7,740 bases of DNA from contig JAQTXY010000077.1 in NCBI GenBank assembly GCA_028688535.1, positions 1 to 7,740 on the forward strand. Reading direction: 5' to 3'. This document shows, in pieces, positions 1 through 5,530 of the stretch. The position numbers and the translations under genes were made by a program. The number at the start of each line of letters is the position of its first letter. Within the stretch, counting starts at the first letter, position 1. Source of the stretch: Methanothrix sp. (GTDB taxonomy: Archaea; Halobacteriota; Methanosarcinia; Methanotrichales; Methanotrichaceae). The notes under the pieces are model-generated. The model was not told where the DNA came from and ran no database searches. It saw only the letters and a program-made list of their open reading frames with translations.

Positions 1-233
1 AGGCGTCTGTGGCCGGCGGTCAGTTGAGCCCGACCAAGATCCTGGATTCCTTCAACGAGGCTGCCTTTAACTGGGCAGGTCAGAAGTTCCCGGCAATGGT
101 TCTGCCCGGAATGGCTGCCAAGTTCTCTGGTGAGCTGGAGGATCTCTTCGCTGGCAAGGCCAAGATCATGGTCGGCCCAGAAGACTCCGGACGCATCATC
201 GGCTGGATGAAAGAATTCTGGCCACCCAAGTAG
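1..233 (+). CDS. cdhE: Acetyl-CoA decarbonylase/synthase gamma subunit (corrinoid Fe-S protein large subunit), C-terminal fragment
   Basis: The gene enters from the left edge; the reading frame is open from base 3 to the TAG at 231-233 and gives the last 76 residues. The visible part reads AGGQLSP, then AMVLPGMAAKFSGELED, then IMVGPEDSGRIIGWM and a Trp-Pro-Pro-Lys end. The pattern 'IPG-x-A-A-x-x-S-G-x-[IL]-E-[DE] ... VGP-x-[DE]-[SA]-[GS]' matches, from memory, the C-terminus of the CdhE/AcsC family, the corrinoid-binding part of the large subunit. In methanogens this protein passes a methyl group between tetrahydrosarcinapterin and the acetyl-CoA synthase centre; in acetate users it works in acetate cleavage. 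cdhE often ends a cdh operon, which fits the hairpin just downstream. A GTG at base 9 is an internal Val codon, not the start. The call comes from motif memory, not a search; another ACDS subunit is the main alternative. Confidence 0.75.
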   Translation, partial: ASVAGGQLSPTKILDSFNEAAFNWAGQKFPAMVLPGMAAKFSGELEDLFAGKAKIMVGPEDSGRIIGWMKEFWPPK

Positions 234-260
234 ATTTGTTGACAAAAATTGCTGAAGTTG

Positions 261-279
261 TGTGCCCGCAGTGGGCACA
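261..279 (+). terminator. Hairpin after cdhE, possible terminator
   Basis: TGTGCCC at 261-267 pairs perfectly with GGGCACA at 273-279 around a 5-nt loop, 27 nt after the cdhE stop. Only a broken T-rich stretch (CCCTTATTTTC) follows, so it may be a terminator or an mRNA 3' stabilising structure. The next gene on the same strand starts 68 nt further on. Confidence 0.45.
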
Positions 280-346
280 TAACCCTTATTTTCGCAGGAC
301 ATCCTTTTGAATCATACTAGATTTCTATGTGGAGGATTCGATACTT

Positions 347-859
347 ATGCTAAATGCAAAAAATGCAGCAGTTGTCCTGGTCGCCATTCTCTTCGCTCTG
401 GCCCTAAATGCCTCTGCCCAGTGGTCGCCGGGCGGAGCAATGGTGTACATGGGGGACTTGAATCTTGCTGCCTCCTCTCTTTCGAGCGGAAAAGATGTAC
501 CGTCTTCCAGCAGCTCTCCTGTTCAGGCGGCAATGAACAACTCCTCATTAAGCAACTCCTCGCTAAATAACGCTTCGATAAATGTGAATTCAACAGAAGA
601 CTCCAATGCCAACGGCCAAAATGCCGTGCAGTCCCCAGCAGACTTGGGAAGCGGCCAGATAAAGCCAACGGAGACCACTTCTGTTGCAGCAGCAGCTTCT
701 CCCGGCAAAGAGGTTCTGGACCTATCCGGTTATTCCAGAGATCGAGTCAATAGGAATCTTGCCGTATACACGAACATCATGTATCCCATCACCGGGTCGA
801 GGGGAACCACAACCTCGACGGCTGGCGGAGGAGGATGCGGCGGAGGTTGTGGATCTTAA
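347..859 (+). CDS. Secreted Ser/Asn-rich protein with N-glycosylation sequons and Gly/Cys C-terminus (hypothetical)
   Basis: I chose the ATG at 347 (170 aa): it has GGAGG at 331-335 (11-nt spacing) and puts a signal peptide at the very N-terminus. A GTG at 329 in the same frame lies upstream of that GGAGG and is less likely. Residues 7-24 are a hydrophobic signal segment with a likely cleavage in ASA-Q after residue 24. Residues 52-85 are Ser/Asn-rich and hold five Asn-X-Ser/Thr sequons (N64, N65, N70, N75, N81). Residues 123-150 (LDLSGYSRDR then NLAVYTNIMYPITGS) look like a folded or conserved block. A Thr/Ser stretch and a tail GGGGCGGGCGS with two Cys end the protein. The signal-peptide/sequon design matches the genes at 5611-6066 and 6178-6783, so an envelope or surface role is inferred. 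No enzyme motif is visible and I do not recognise a named family. Confidence 0.8.
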   Translation: MLNAKNAAVVLVAILFALALNASAQWSPGGAMVYMGDLNLAASSLSSGKDVPSSSSSPVQAAMNNSSLSNSSLNNASINVNSTEDSNANGQNAVQSPADLGSGQIKPTETTSVAAAASPGKEVLDLSGYSRDRVNRNLAVYTNIMYPITGSRGTTTSTAGGGGCGGGCGS

Positions 860-958
860 TAATAAGCAACTCTTCCTCACCATTATTTTTTTGATTAATT
901 ACCGGATAAAAAAGATTTTCTAAGAATGCAATCGTTTCCTCAATCACCGCCTTAGAGT
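860..958. terminator. Convergent intergenic region with T-run terminator
   Basis: This 99-bp gap separates the (+) secreted protein from the convergent (-) gene ending at 959. It is AT-rich, with seven T in a row at 886-892 on the (+) strand, the usual form of an archaeal factor-independent terminator, 27 nt after the upstream stop. I see no strong hairpin and no gene. Confidence 0.5.
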
Positions 959-1189
959 TTATTCCTTTTCCGGTTCTTCATCTATGCCTAAATCCATGGA
1001 CTCGGCCAGGTCATCGATCAAAGGCCCAAGCTTTTCCTTCATCTCTGGCCGAAGCTCAATCATCTTGAAGAATATGAGCATCTTGCTCGACATGCAGATA
1101 TCCTCAAGCTCTGCATTGATTCCTTCCAAGCTATCATTGATGGAGGCAAGCGTCTCAGCTATCTCTTGCATGGTTTCATCTTTAGACAT
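959..1189 (-). CDS. Small acidic coiled-coil protein (hypothetical, 76 aa)
   Basis: This is a 76-residue acidic protein. Residues 7-31 show hydrophobic positions at heptad-like spacing (MQEIAETLASINDSLEGI), which suggests a short coiled coil. The centre carries Cys32 and a hydrophobic MLIFFKMIEL stretch too short and interrupted to be a convincing membrane helix. The C-terminus is acidic (EEPEKE). It starts 20 nt after the stop of the acylphosphatase/coiled-coil gene and probably belongs to the same transcription unit, although the DNA before its ATG resembles that of its neighbour, so it may also have its own promoter. A partner role with the neighbouring coiled coil is inference. I do not recognise the family. 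Confidence 0.7.
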   Translation of the reverse strand: MSKDETMQEIAETLASINDSLEGINAELEDICMSSKMLIFFKMIELRPEMKEKLGPLIDDLAESMDLGIDEEPEKE

Positions 1190-1220
1190 CTATCTAACAC
1201 ATCCTAATTTTATTGTACTT
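1190..1220 (-). promoter_or_regulatory. Upstream motif shared with the neighbouring gene; possible promoter
   Basis: Read on the (-) strand, an AT-rich element ACAATAAAATT is followed by AGGATGTGTTAGATAG and then the ATG at 1189. The element before the ATG at 1779 is nearly the same (AAATAAATAG, then TGTGCTAGATA, then ATG). TATA-to-ATG spacing here is about 22-25 nt, a little short for a leaderless start. AGGATG might alternatively serve as a weak ribosome-binding site. Confidence 0.35.
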
Positions 1221-1779
1221 TCGAGTTTATCGATTTTCTTAATGGATGCCTAGCTAGCGCGCATCCTTTTAGATCCAGGCGCAGTCCCTTTACTTCAGAG
1301 ACAATCTCTTTTCTGGCATTGTCAATTTTATCTGCTATATTTTCCTGCGCCCTGGCAATTCGATCCAGCTTTCCATCCATTTTGTCGAGCTTACTGTCCA
1401 TGCTGCCCAGGCGCGAGTTAGTCTCCGCAAAGCCGCCCTTTACTACGACAATCAGCTCTTTGAGGAATACAGTGGCAGTATCCAGCCGGGAGTCCGTCTC
1501 TTTATCCCCCGAGATCTTGTAGAACTCATCCCAGGCACCTTTTGCCTCAGAGAGTTGCACCTGCATGTCCTCCACCTTGATGAGGGGATCATCCATCCGA
1601 ATGGCCCGGCAGAACCTCTCCAGATCTGACCTCTCGCCCTCCGCGACCACTAACACACGTTCGTCAGCCAGGTTCTTCACATATCCCTTAAGATCCAGGG
1701 TCCTGGCCATGGTTACCACTCTGGACCGGTAGCCCACATGCTGAACCCTTCCCGATACTATTGCCGTGAGTTGGAGCAT
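1210..1779 (-). CDS. Acylphosphatase-fold protein with C-terminal coiled coil
   Basis: This 189-aa protein joins two parts. Residues 1-90 are an acylphosphatase domain: SGRVQHVGYR (residues 9-18) matches the family signature GRVQGVGFR, with the catalytic Arg at R18, and GYVKNLAD (32-39) supplies the catalytic Asn at N36. Acylphosphatases of about 90-95 aa hydrolyse the carboxyl-phosphate bond of acylphosphates; both key residues are present, so activity is possible. From about residue 95 the protein is a long, charged helix with heptads (SRLGSMDSKLDKMDGKLDRI, then more to about 170), a likely oligomerising coiled coil, ending in a basic tail. Single-domain acylphosphatases lack such an extension. 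A TATA-like box lies 27 nt before the ATG, and no clear Shine-Dalgarno is seen, which fits a leaderless start. It is a paralogue of the gene at 1819-2307. Confidence 0.85.
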   Translation of the reverse strand: MLQLTAIVSGRVQHVGYRSRVVTMARTLDLKGYVKNLADERVLVVAEGERSDLERFCRAIRMDDPLIKVEDMQVQLSEAKGAWDEFYKISGDKETDSRLDTATVFLKELIVVVKGGFAETNSRLGSMDSKLDKMDGKLDRIARAQENIADKIDNARKEIVSEVKGLRLDLKGCALARHPLRKSINSKVQ

Positions 1780-1810
1780 TATCTAGCACATGCATCTCTA
1801 TTTATTTAAG
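1780..1810 (-). promoter_or_regulatory. TATA-box promoter of the acylphosphatase/coiled-coil gene (likely leaderless)
   Basis: On the (-) strand CTTAAATAAATAG (1810-1798) is a good archaeal TATA box. Its centre lies about 27 nt before the ATG at 1779, so transcription would begin at or next to the start codon. GAGATGCATGTGCTAGATA fills the space and has no convincing ribosome-binding site. Confidence 0.5.
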
Positions 1811-1818
1811 GATAGCTT

Positions 1819-2307
1819 TCATTCTACTCTCGGTAGCGGTTTGCAGCTTTCCGGAACCAGTGTCTCCTCTTTGCATAGCTTCGCAGATTCCTCCTGCCTC
1901 TCCAGATCATGTCCCGCCTTTTTCAGCTCATGATTTGGAGTACACATATCCTGCTCTAACCTATCCATTTTTTTGGGAGATTGCAGAAAATTAAATATCG
2001 CCGTCTCAGAAGCATTCTTGTCCGGATGTATCCTCTCCTCTTGCAAATGATCGATTTTATAAAAATTAATAAATTCACCGGTTGGCTCTCTGTAGTCGAT
2101 CAGAATCTCTTTAACCCAGTCTATGCGAATCGCCTTGACGAATCTCGCTAAATCTTCTTTGGGTCCCTCGGCAATAATGAATGCCCTGCCGTCGGGAAGA
2201 TTTTCAATATATCCTTTGATGTCAAGGGTCCTAGCCAGAGTTACAACTATGCCGCTGTATCCCACTCCCTTTATATCTCCCGATACATGAGCAATTAGTC
2301 GCTTCAT
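1819..2307 (-). CDS. Acylphosphatase-like protein lacking the catalytic Arg, with C-terminal helical region
   Basis: I chose the ATG at 2307 (162 aa), which overlaps the protease stop as ATGA; an upstream in-frame start at 2367 would add 20 residues encoded inside the protease gene and is unlikely. Residues 1-90 have the acylphosphatase fold pattern and align without gaps to the neighbouring paralogue: SGDIKGVGYS (9-18) against SGRVQHVGYR, and GYIENLPDG (32-40) against GYVKNLADE. The Asn (N36) is kept, but the catalytic Arg is Ser (S18, codon AGC at 2256-2254), and the conserved GR is GD. Residues from about 120 onward are charged and helical (KKMDRLEQDM, ELKKAGHDLERQEE), with three Cys in all. 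Known chemistry needs the Arg to bind the phosphate, so this copy is probably not an acylphosphatase; a binding or regulatory role is inferred. The overlap points to coupled translation with the M50 protease. Confidence 0.8.
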   Translation of the reverse strand: MKRLIAHVSGDIKGVGYSGIVVTLARTLDIKGYIENLPDGRAFIIAEGPKEDLARFVKAIRIDWVKEILIDYREPTGEFINFYKIDHLQEERIHPDKNASETAIFNFLQSPKKMDRLEQDMCTPNHELKKAGHDLERQEESAKLCKEETLVPESCKPLPRVE

Positions 2308-2954
2308 ATCATTCCAAAATAGACAGGCAGCGCCAGCAAAATGGTAGGCAAGCCCACCAACAACCACACCTTGCGGTTGCTGTCAAAGATCTTCTTACCG
2401 TCCAGGGGCCCGAAGGGAAGCAAATTGAAGGCAGCCAAGGTTAAGTTGATGAATAACGCAAAGTTGGCGGCCAATGCTGCTGTGCCGCTCGATGGGGCTA
2501 ACAATAGCGCGAGAAAGAAGAATGCAGTTAAGATGATGTTGGTCATGGGCCCTGCCAGGGATATCCAGAGCGTCTCTTTTTTTATCTCTCTCCTTAGATC
2601 CTCCTGGCCGAAGGAATCCTGCATATAAAATTCCGCTGTTGCAGTGGGCTTGCTTATCATAACCGCACCCGGCGCGGCAAAGATGAATCCGGCAAAGGAT
2701 GCAGCTACCGCGAACAGCAGCCCCATCTGGTTAGCCCTGTACTCTGCAAAGTAGCCAAAGTGAAGTGCTACGAACTTATGTGCCATCTCGTGCAGCAAAA
2801 AGCCTGTACCTACACCTAATGTGATAATGAGGATCGTCTCCAAATCGGGAATTCTCTTCCCGTTCATCAGCACACAAAAGGCAACAACTAGCGCCGCCAG
2901 CGACAAAAGCAGATCTCTCAGCTCGGTGGAGCTGATGCGGTCAGCAATGCTCAT
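2304..2954 (-). CDS. M50 family (site-2-protease-like) intramembrane zinc metalloprotease
   Basis: This 216-aa membrane protein carries the M50 hallmarks: the zinc-binding HEMAH (H55-E56-x-x-H59) inside a hydrophobic helix, and FNLLPFGPLDG (residues 176-186), which supplies the third ligand, D185, in the family's NxxPxxxLDG motif. Hydrophobic segments are at about 14-30, 40-58, 77-100, 129-153, 160-180 and 195-215. Members of the family cut substrates within or next to the membrane, often to release signalling proteins; the small archaeal forms are mostly uncharacterised. No PDZ or CBS domain is attached. Both ends overlap neighbours by ATGA (2954-2951 with the 84-aa gene, 2307-2304 with the acylphosphatase-like gene), so the three are translated as a set. 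The substrate is unknown; one of the coupled proteins may be an adaptor or substrate (inference). Confidence 0.9.
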   Translation of the reverse strand: MSIADRISSTELRDLLLSLAALVVAFCVLMNGKRIPDLETILIITLGVGTGFLLHEMAHKFVALHFGYFAEYRANQMGLLFAVAASFAGFIFAAPGAVMISKPTATAEFYMQDSFGQEDLRREIKKETLWISLAGPMTNIILTAFFFLALLLAPSSGTAALAANFALFINLTLAAFNLLPFGPLDGKKIFDSNRKVWLLVGLPTILLALPVYFGMI

Positions 2955-3205
2955 AATATCTCTTTATTGATGCTTTTTATCTTTTCTTTGAGCCGTTTCT
3001 CATCCTCTTCTGTGACAGGAATCTTGGCGGACACGCTGCATCTTTGAGGCATGGGGATCAGTTCATCTTCCAGGAGGTCGTAGTAAGCCTCGTCAAGGCC
3101 TATCTCGTCCCCCGCATATCTTTCTAAGATGGCTCTTATTCTCTCTTGTCTTACCTTGCCGAAAGTATCTATCTTTTCAAGGGCCTGTTCTATCTGTTTA
3201 TACAC
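2951..3205 (-). CDS. Small charged helical protein, first gene of the protease operon (hypothetical, 84 aa)
   Basis: The protein is 84 residues, mostly helical and charged. The start is GTG at 3205; an in-frame TGA lies just upstream (3217-3215) and no better start exists. Residues 1-30 (KQIEQALEKIDTFGKVRQER) look like an amphipathic helix, a central acidic part (DEIGLDEAYYDLLEDELIP) follows, and a Lys/Glu-rich C-terminal helix closes it. There is one Cys, no signal peptide and no membrane segment, so it is probably cytoplasmic. Its TGA overlaps the ATG of the M50 protease (ATGA), which links expression of the two. A TATA box about 29 nt upstream and the lack of a ribosome-binding site suggest a leaderless mRNA that starts at the GTG. 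I do not recognise the family; a regulatory partner of the protease is a guess from position. Confidence 0.75.
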   Translation of the reverse strand: MYKQIEQALEKIDTFGKVRQERIRAILERYAGDEIGLDEAYYDLLEDELIPMPQRCSVSAKIPVTEEDEKRLKEKIKSINKEIL

Positions 3206-3293
3206 ACTTTTTCACTATTACGATGATTCATATTTATGCCTTATCCGTCTCGCTTGCCCATAAATATTTAATGGAAATGATGGCAGAAGTACG
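3206..3293. promoter_or_regulatory. Divergent promoter region with two TATA boxes
   Basis: This 88-bp gap serves two divergent genes. On the (-) strand ATAAATAT (3237-3230) is centred about 29 nt before the GTG at 3205; on the (+) strand ATAAATATTTA (3260-3270) is centred about 28-30 nt before the ATG at 3294. Both distances fit transcription starting at the start codon, and neither gene has a good Shine-Dalgarno. The two boxes share ATAAATAT and are only about 22 bp apart, so a factor bound between them could act on both genes. Confidence 0.6.
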
Positions 3294-4034
3294 ATGGGGA
3301 ATGACATTTTGGCAGATGTGATAGACTACAATCTTTATGGAAACGATATGCAGATCGTGGAGATCGAGCTGGATGCGGGCGAAGGCGTAAGGGCGGAGGC
3401 GGGAGCCATGCTCTACATGGATGGAGGAATAGAGATGCAGACCTCTTCTGGGGGCGGGCTCTTTAAGGGCTTCAAGAGGATGCTCACCGGGGAGAGCTTC
3501 TTTATAACCACCTTCCTGAATAATGCTAAAGATCGAAGTAAGGTGGCCTTCGCTGCGCCATTTCCAGGGAGGATCTTGGCATTGGACCTGGGCGCTTTTG
3601 GAGGCAGCATTCTCTGCCAGAAGGACTCCTTCCTATGCGCAGCGCGGGGCATTGAGATTGAGGTAGCTTTCACCAAGAAGCTGGGAGCCGGGCTCTTTGG
3701 GGGAGAAGGCTTTATATTGCAGCGGTTGCAGGGTGACGGTCTTGCTTTCATTCATGCCGGAGGGACCTTGCTCGAGAGGGACCTGAAATCAGGAGAGGTT
3801 CTCATGGTAGACACCGGCTGCTTGTGCGCGCTGGAACCGAGCGTGGATTACGATATTAAGTTTGTGGGCGGCTTTAAGAACGCCCTGTTAGGCGGCGAAG
3901 GCGTCTTCCTGGCCCGGTTGGAGGGCCCAGGAAAGGTGTATTTGCAAAGCTTGCCCCTCTCCCGTTTAGCAGACAGGATCATCGAGGCAGGCAAATTGAG
4001 TTATGCACAGGCTGGCGGGCAGCGGAAGGACTGA
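3294..4034 (+). CDS. AIM24/TIGR00266 family protein
   Basis: The 246-aa product fits the AIM24 (TIGR00266, formerly DUF124) family, which makes a compact beta-rich fold found in bacteria, archaea and mitochondria. Visible family features include an early AEAGAMLYMDGGIEM (residues 34-48), SGGGLFKGFKRMLTGESFF (52-70), a central FILQRLQGDGLAFIHAGG (140-157), VDTGCLCALEPSVDYDI (172-188), LLGGEGVFLARLEGPG (198-213) and VYLQSLPLSRLADRI (215-229), in the expected order and at about the usual length of 220-260 aa. The molecular role is not settled; yeast Aim24 affects inner-membrane organisation, and bacterial members have no proven enzyme activity. There is no signal peptide. The ATG at 3294 is chosen because the TATA box sits the right distance upstream for a leaderless mRNA; other nearby ATGs (3271, 3277, 3280) are out of frame. 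Divergent from the protease operon. Confidence 0.88.
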   Translation: MGNDILADVIDYNLYGNDMQIVEIELDAGEGVRAEAGAMLYMDGGIEMQTSSGGGLFKGFKRMLTGESFFITTFLNNAKDRSKVAFAAPFPGRILALDLGAFGGSILCQKDSFLCAARGIEIEVAFTKKLGAGLFGGEGFILQRLQGDGLAFIHAGGTLLERDLKSGEVLMVDTGCLCALEPSVDYDIKFVGGFKNALLGGEGVFLARLEGPGKVYLQSLPLSRLADRIIEAGKLSYAQAGGQRKD

Positions 4035-4323
4035 ATGCATCCCAAAGACGATTATTTGGTGCGAGTGATACTGATTAGCATAGCCTGCCCTCAGATAGTT
4101 TTATATAGAATCTCAACCCACTAAACAATTGATGAAGCCAAGCATCACTGCCTACTGCATCACTTTGAAATCCTGTTTGTAACGAGCCTTTTCTAGCCTT
4201 GGCTTTGAATACCCTTTTTGAATACTGCAGATATTATCATATTAGATTTTATCGCAAGAATAAGGGATTTCGTCGTAACACAAATTGTTAGTAATGTATG
4301 ACCTAATTCGGAGGTGACTCGCT
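4035..4323 (+). promoter_or_regulatory. 289-bp intergenic region/leader before the half-MFS gene
   Basis: No confident gene lies here. A TATA-like TTTTATATAG is at about 4099-4108. Two short direct repeats are present: GCATCACT at 4142-4149 and 4157-4164 (15-bp period), and TTTGAATAC at 4204-4212 and 4217-4225 (13-bp period). Two tiny ORFs can be read: 29 codons at 4035-4124, directly behind the TGA of the AIM24-family gene with GGAAGGA before it, and 16 codons at 4132-4182 whose ATG lies about 28 nt after the TATA-like box. A near-perfect ribosome-binding site, GGAGGTGA at 4310-4317, serves the ATG at 4324 with 6-nt spacing. The promoter of that gene is therefore upstream and its mRNA has a leader, unlike the leaderless neighbours. 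Confidence 0.45.
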
Positions 4324-4992
4324 ATGATGAATCGCACAATGAAACTGCTCCTGCTCTCGGACATATTCGTTCTGACGGGATTTGGGCTGATTCAGCCTAT
4401 ACTTGCCATCTACATTAACGATGGAAGCGTGATAGGGGGAACGATGATCACCGCAGGCATGGCGAGTGCTCTATTCTTGCTCACCAAGTCGGTGGTGCAA
4501 TTGCCCTTCGGGCATTATGTGGACAACCATGCAGGGAAAGAGAGATGGCTGATCTTAGGGACTCTGCTCATGGCCAGCGTTCCCATAATCTATCTCTCGG
4601 CAAACAGCATCTATCATATTTACCTGGCAGAAGTGGTTTATGGGCTAGGCAGCGGCCTGGCTTACCCCACCTGGCTTGGCCTGTGGTCCGTAAATCTTGA
4701 TCGGGGCAGAGAAAGCTTCCAGTGGTCCATTTACCATACTTCCACAGGGATGGGGACCGCGGCCACGGGCGCAGCCGGCGCTGCAGTGGCCAGCCAGATG
4801 GGCTTTTCCGCCACCTTCATGCTGGCCGGGCTGCTGTGTATTTTGGGCTGCCTGGTCCTTTTAGTCCTGGAGCGACGGAGCGCCAGGAAAGCAGAGGATT
4901 TGGGGGGTGAGGCCCGTTTCCGTAGAATAGGGATGGGCTCAATCCTATCCCAGCTGGCGGACCTAAGGCATAAGGCACCCAGCTCTTGTTGA
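4324..4992 (+). CDS. Half-length MFS-type membrane protein (six helices)
   Basis: The 222-aa product resembles the N-terminal half of a major facilitator superfamily transporter. Six hydrophobic helices are visible at about 8-30, 40-60, 75-92, 97-118, 137-156 and 162-182. The loop between helices 2 and 3 reads LPFGHYVDNHAGKER, a form of MFS motif A (G-x-x-x-D-x-x-G-[RK]). Helix 4 has YGLGSGLAYPTW, and the rest is Gly/Ala-rich as in MFS helices 4-6. A 40-residue polar tail (SARKAEDLGGEAR to PSSC) follows, where full-length MFS proteins of about 400 aa have their central loop. No second half appears in any frame downstream: 58 bp later the next gene begins. So it is either a true half-size protein that pairs with itself or a copy truncated long ago. 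Substrate unknown. The ATG at 4324 has the ideal GGAGGTGA; an ATG at 4327 is also possible. Confidence 0.75.
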   Translation: MMNRTMKLLLLSDIFVLTGFGLIQPILAIYINDGSVIGGTMITAGMASALFLLTKSVVQLPFGHYVDNHAGKERWLILGTLLMASVPIIYLSANSIYHIYLAEVVYGLGSGLAYPTWLGLWSVNLDRGRESFQWSIYHTSTGMGTAATGAAGAAVASQMGFSATFMLAGLLCILGCLVLLVLERRSARKAEDLGGEARFRRIGMGSILSQLADLRHKAPSSC

Positions 4993-5002
4993 CTCGAATA
5001 AA

Positions 5003-5050
5003 GCTGATATATCGGACTCATTATGCAGATCAGCACGGAGGAATTATGTT
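5003..5050 (+). promoter_or_regulatory. Possible promoter and ribosome-binding site of the secreted 159-aa protein
   Basis: GATATATCGG at 5006-5015 could be a TATA box with a start near 5036. GGAGG at 5037-5041 is a strong Shine-Dalgarno 9 nt before the ATG at 5051. An out-of-frame ATG at 5046 would give only five codons. Co-transcription with the MFS-type gene is equally possible. Confidence 0.35.
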
Positions 5051-5530
5051 ATGCAGAAAATAAATGTGCTGATAGCCGGTCTTCTGGCCGCGATCATTCT
5101 TTGTGTAGGAGCGGCTCTTGCCCAGAATCTAGTGCCTGAGACCGGGACCCTCATCAAAGGCGGCGAGATGAACGGCAGTTGCCGGCTTGATATCATCAAC
5201 AATGGGGCAAATGATGCGGTGGCCTACCTTAGCACCATGCAAAAGGAGATTGTTGCTGCCGTCTACATTCGCGGGGGAGACTTTTTCAATTTGACGGGAA
5301 TCGATGCTGGTAGCTATGAGCTCTACTTCAAGCAGGGACGGAACTGGAGTAACAGCACAGGAAGATTCGCGACCAATGCTACAATCAGCCGCATGGAGGA
5401 GCCGCTTACCTTCGAGACCCAGAAGACCCCGGAAGGAGTTCGCTATACCTGGGGGCAGGTCACACTGGAAGAAGTGCCCGACGGTAATGCGGTTGTAGTT
5501 CCTGTGAGCGAGGAAGATTTTCCCACTTAG
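5051..5530 (+). CDS. Secreted protein of probable beta-sandwich fold (hypothetical, 159 aa)
   Basis: An N-terminal signal peptide (residues 1-24, INVLIAGLLAAIILCVGAAL) ends in ALA-Q with likely cleavage after residue 24. The mature part has short alternating strands and turns: DIINNGANDAVAYL (47-60), VAAVYIRGGDFFNLTGI (68-84), GSYELYFKQGRNW (87-99), EPLTFET (117-123), YTWGQVTLEEVPDGNA (132-147) and PVSEEDF (151-157). The order 'G-x-Y-x-L-x-F-x-x-G-x-x-W ... vTLe-V-x-x-G-N-A ... i-s-e-e-D-F' recalls a group of small secreted or lipoprotein beta-sandwich proteins seen in bacteria, where the first half describes interaction-type domains; this likeness is from memory and the function is unknown. 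Five sequons (N41, N80, N98, N101, N109) are spread along the chain rather than clustered. It may be co-transcribed with the upstream MFS-type gene. Confidence 0.8.
   Translation: MQKINVLIAGLLAAIILCVGAALAQNLVPETGTLIKGGEMNGSCRLDIINNGANDAVAYLSTMQKEIVAAVYIRGGDFFNLTGIDAGSYELYFKQGRNWSNSTGRFATNATISRMEEPLTFETQKTPEGVRYTWGQVTLEEVPDGNAVVVPVSEEDFPT

Noticed and set aside
345..668. Long (-) frame opposite the Ser/Asn-rich secreted protein
   Set aside because: It mirrors the low-complexity (+) gene, has no start context and no domain; the (+) frame has a signal peptide and ribosome-binding site.
2308..2367. Upstream start for the acylphosphatase-like protein
   Set aside because: It would add 20 residues without family match in front of the domain and lies inside the protease gene; the ATGA overlap start at 2307 fits the domain start exactly.
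2341..2628. 95-codon (+) frame inside the M50 protease gene
   Set aside because: The (-) frame holds the HExxH and LDG motifs; the (+) frame is its shadow.
4142..4225. CRISPR-like or longer repeat array
   Set aside because: Only two copies each of an 8-bp and a 9-bp repeat, without regular spacers; nothing resembling a CRISPR array is present anywhere in the window.
4993..5050. Remnant of a second MFS half after the six-helix protein
   Set aside because: I read all three (+) frames in this 58-bp gap and the next gene is a secreted protein, so there is no frameshifted continuation.
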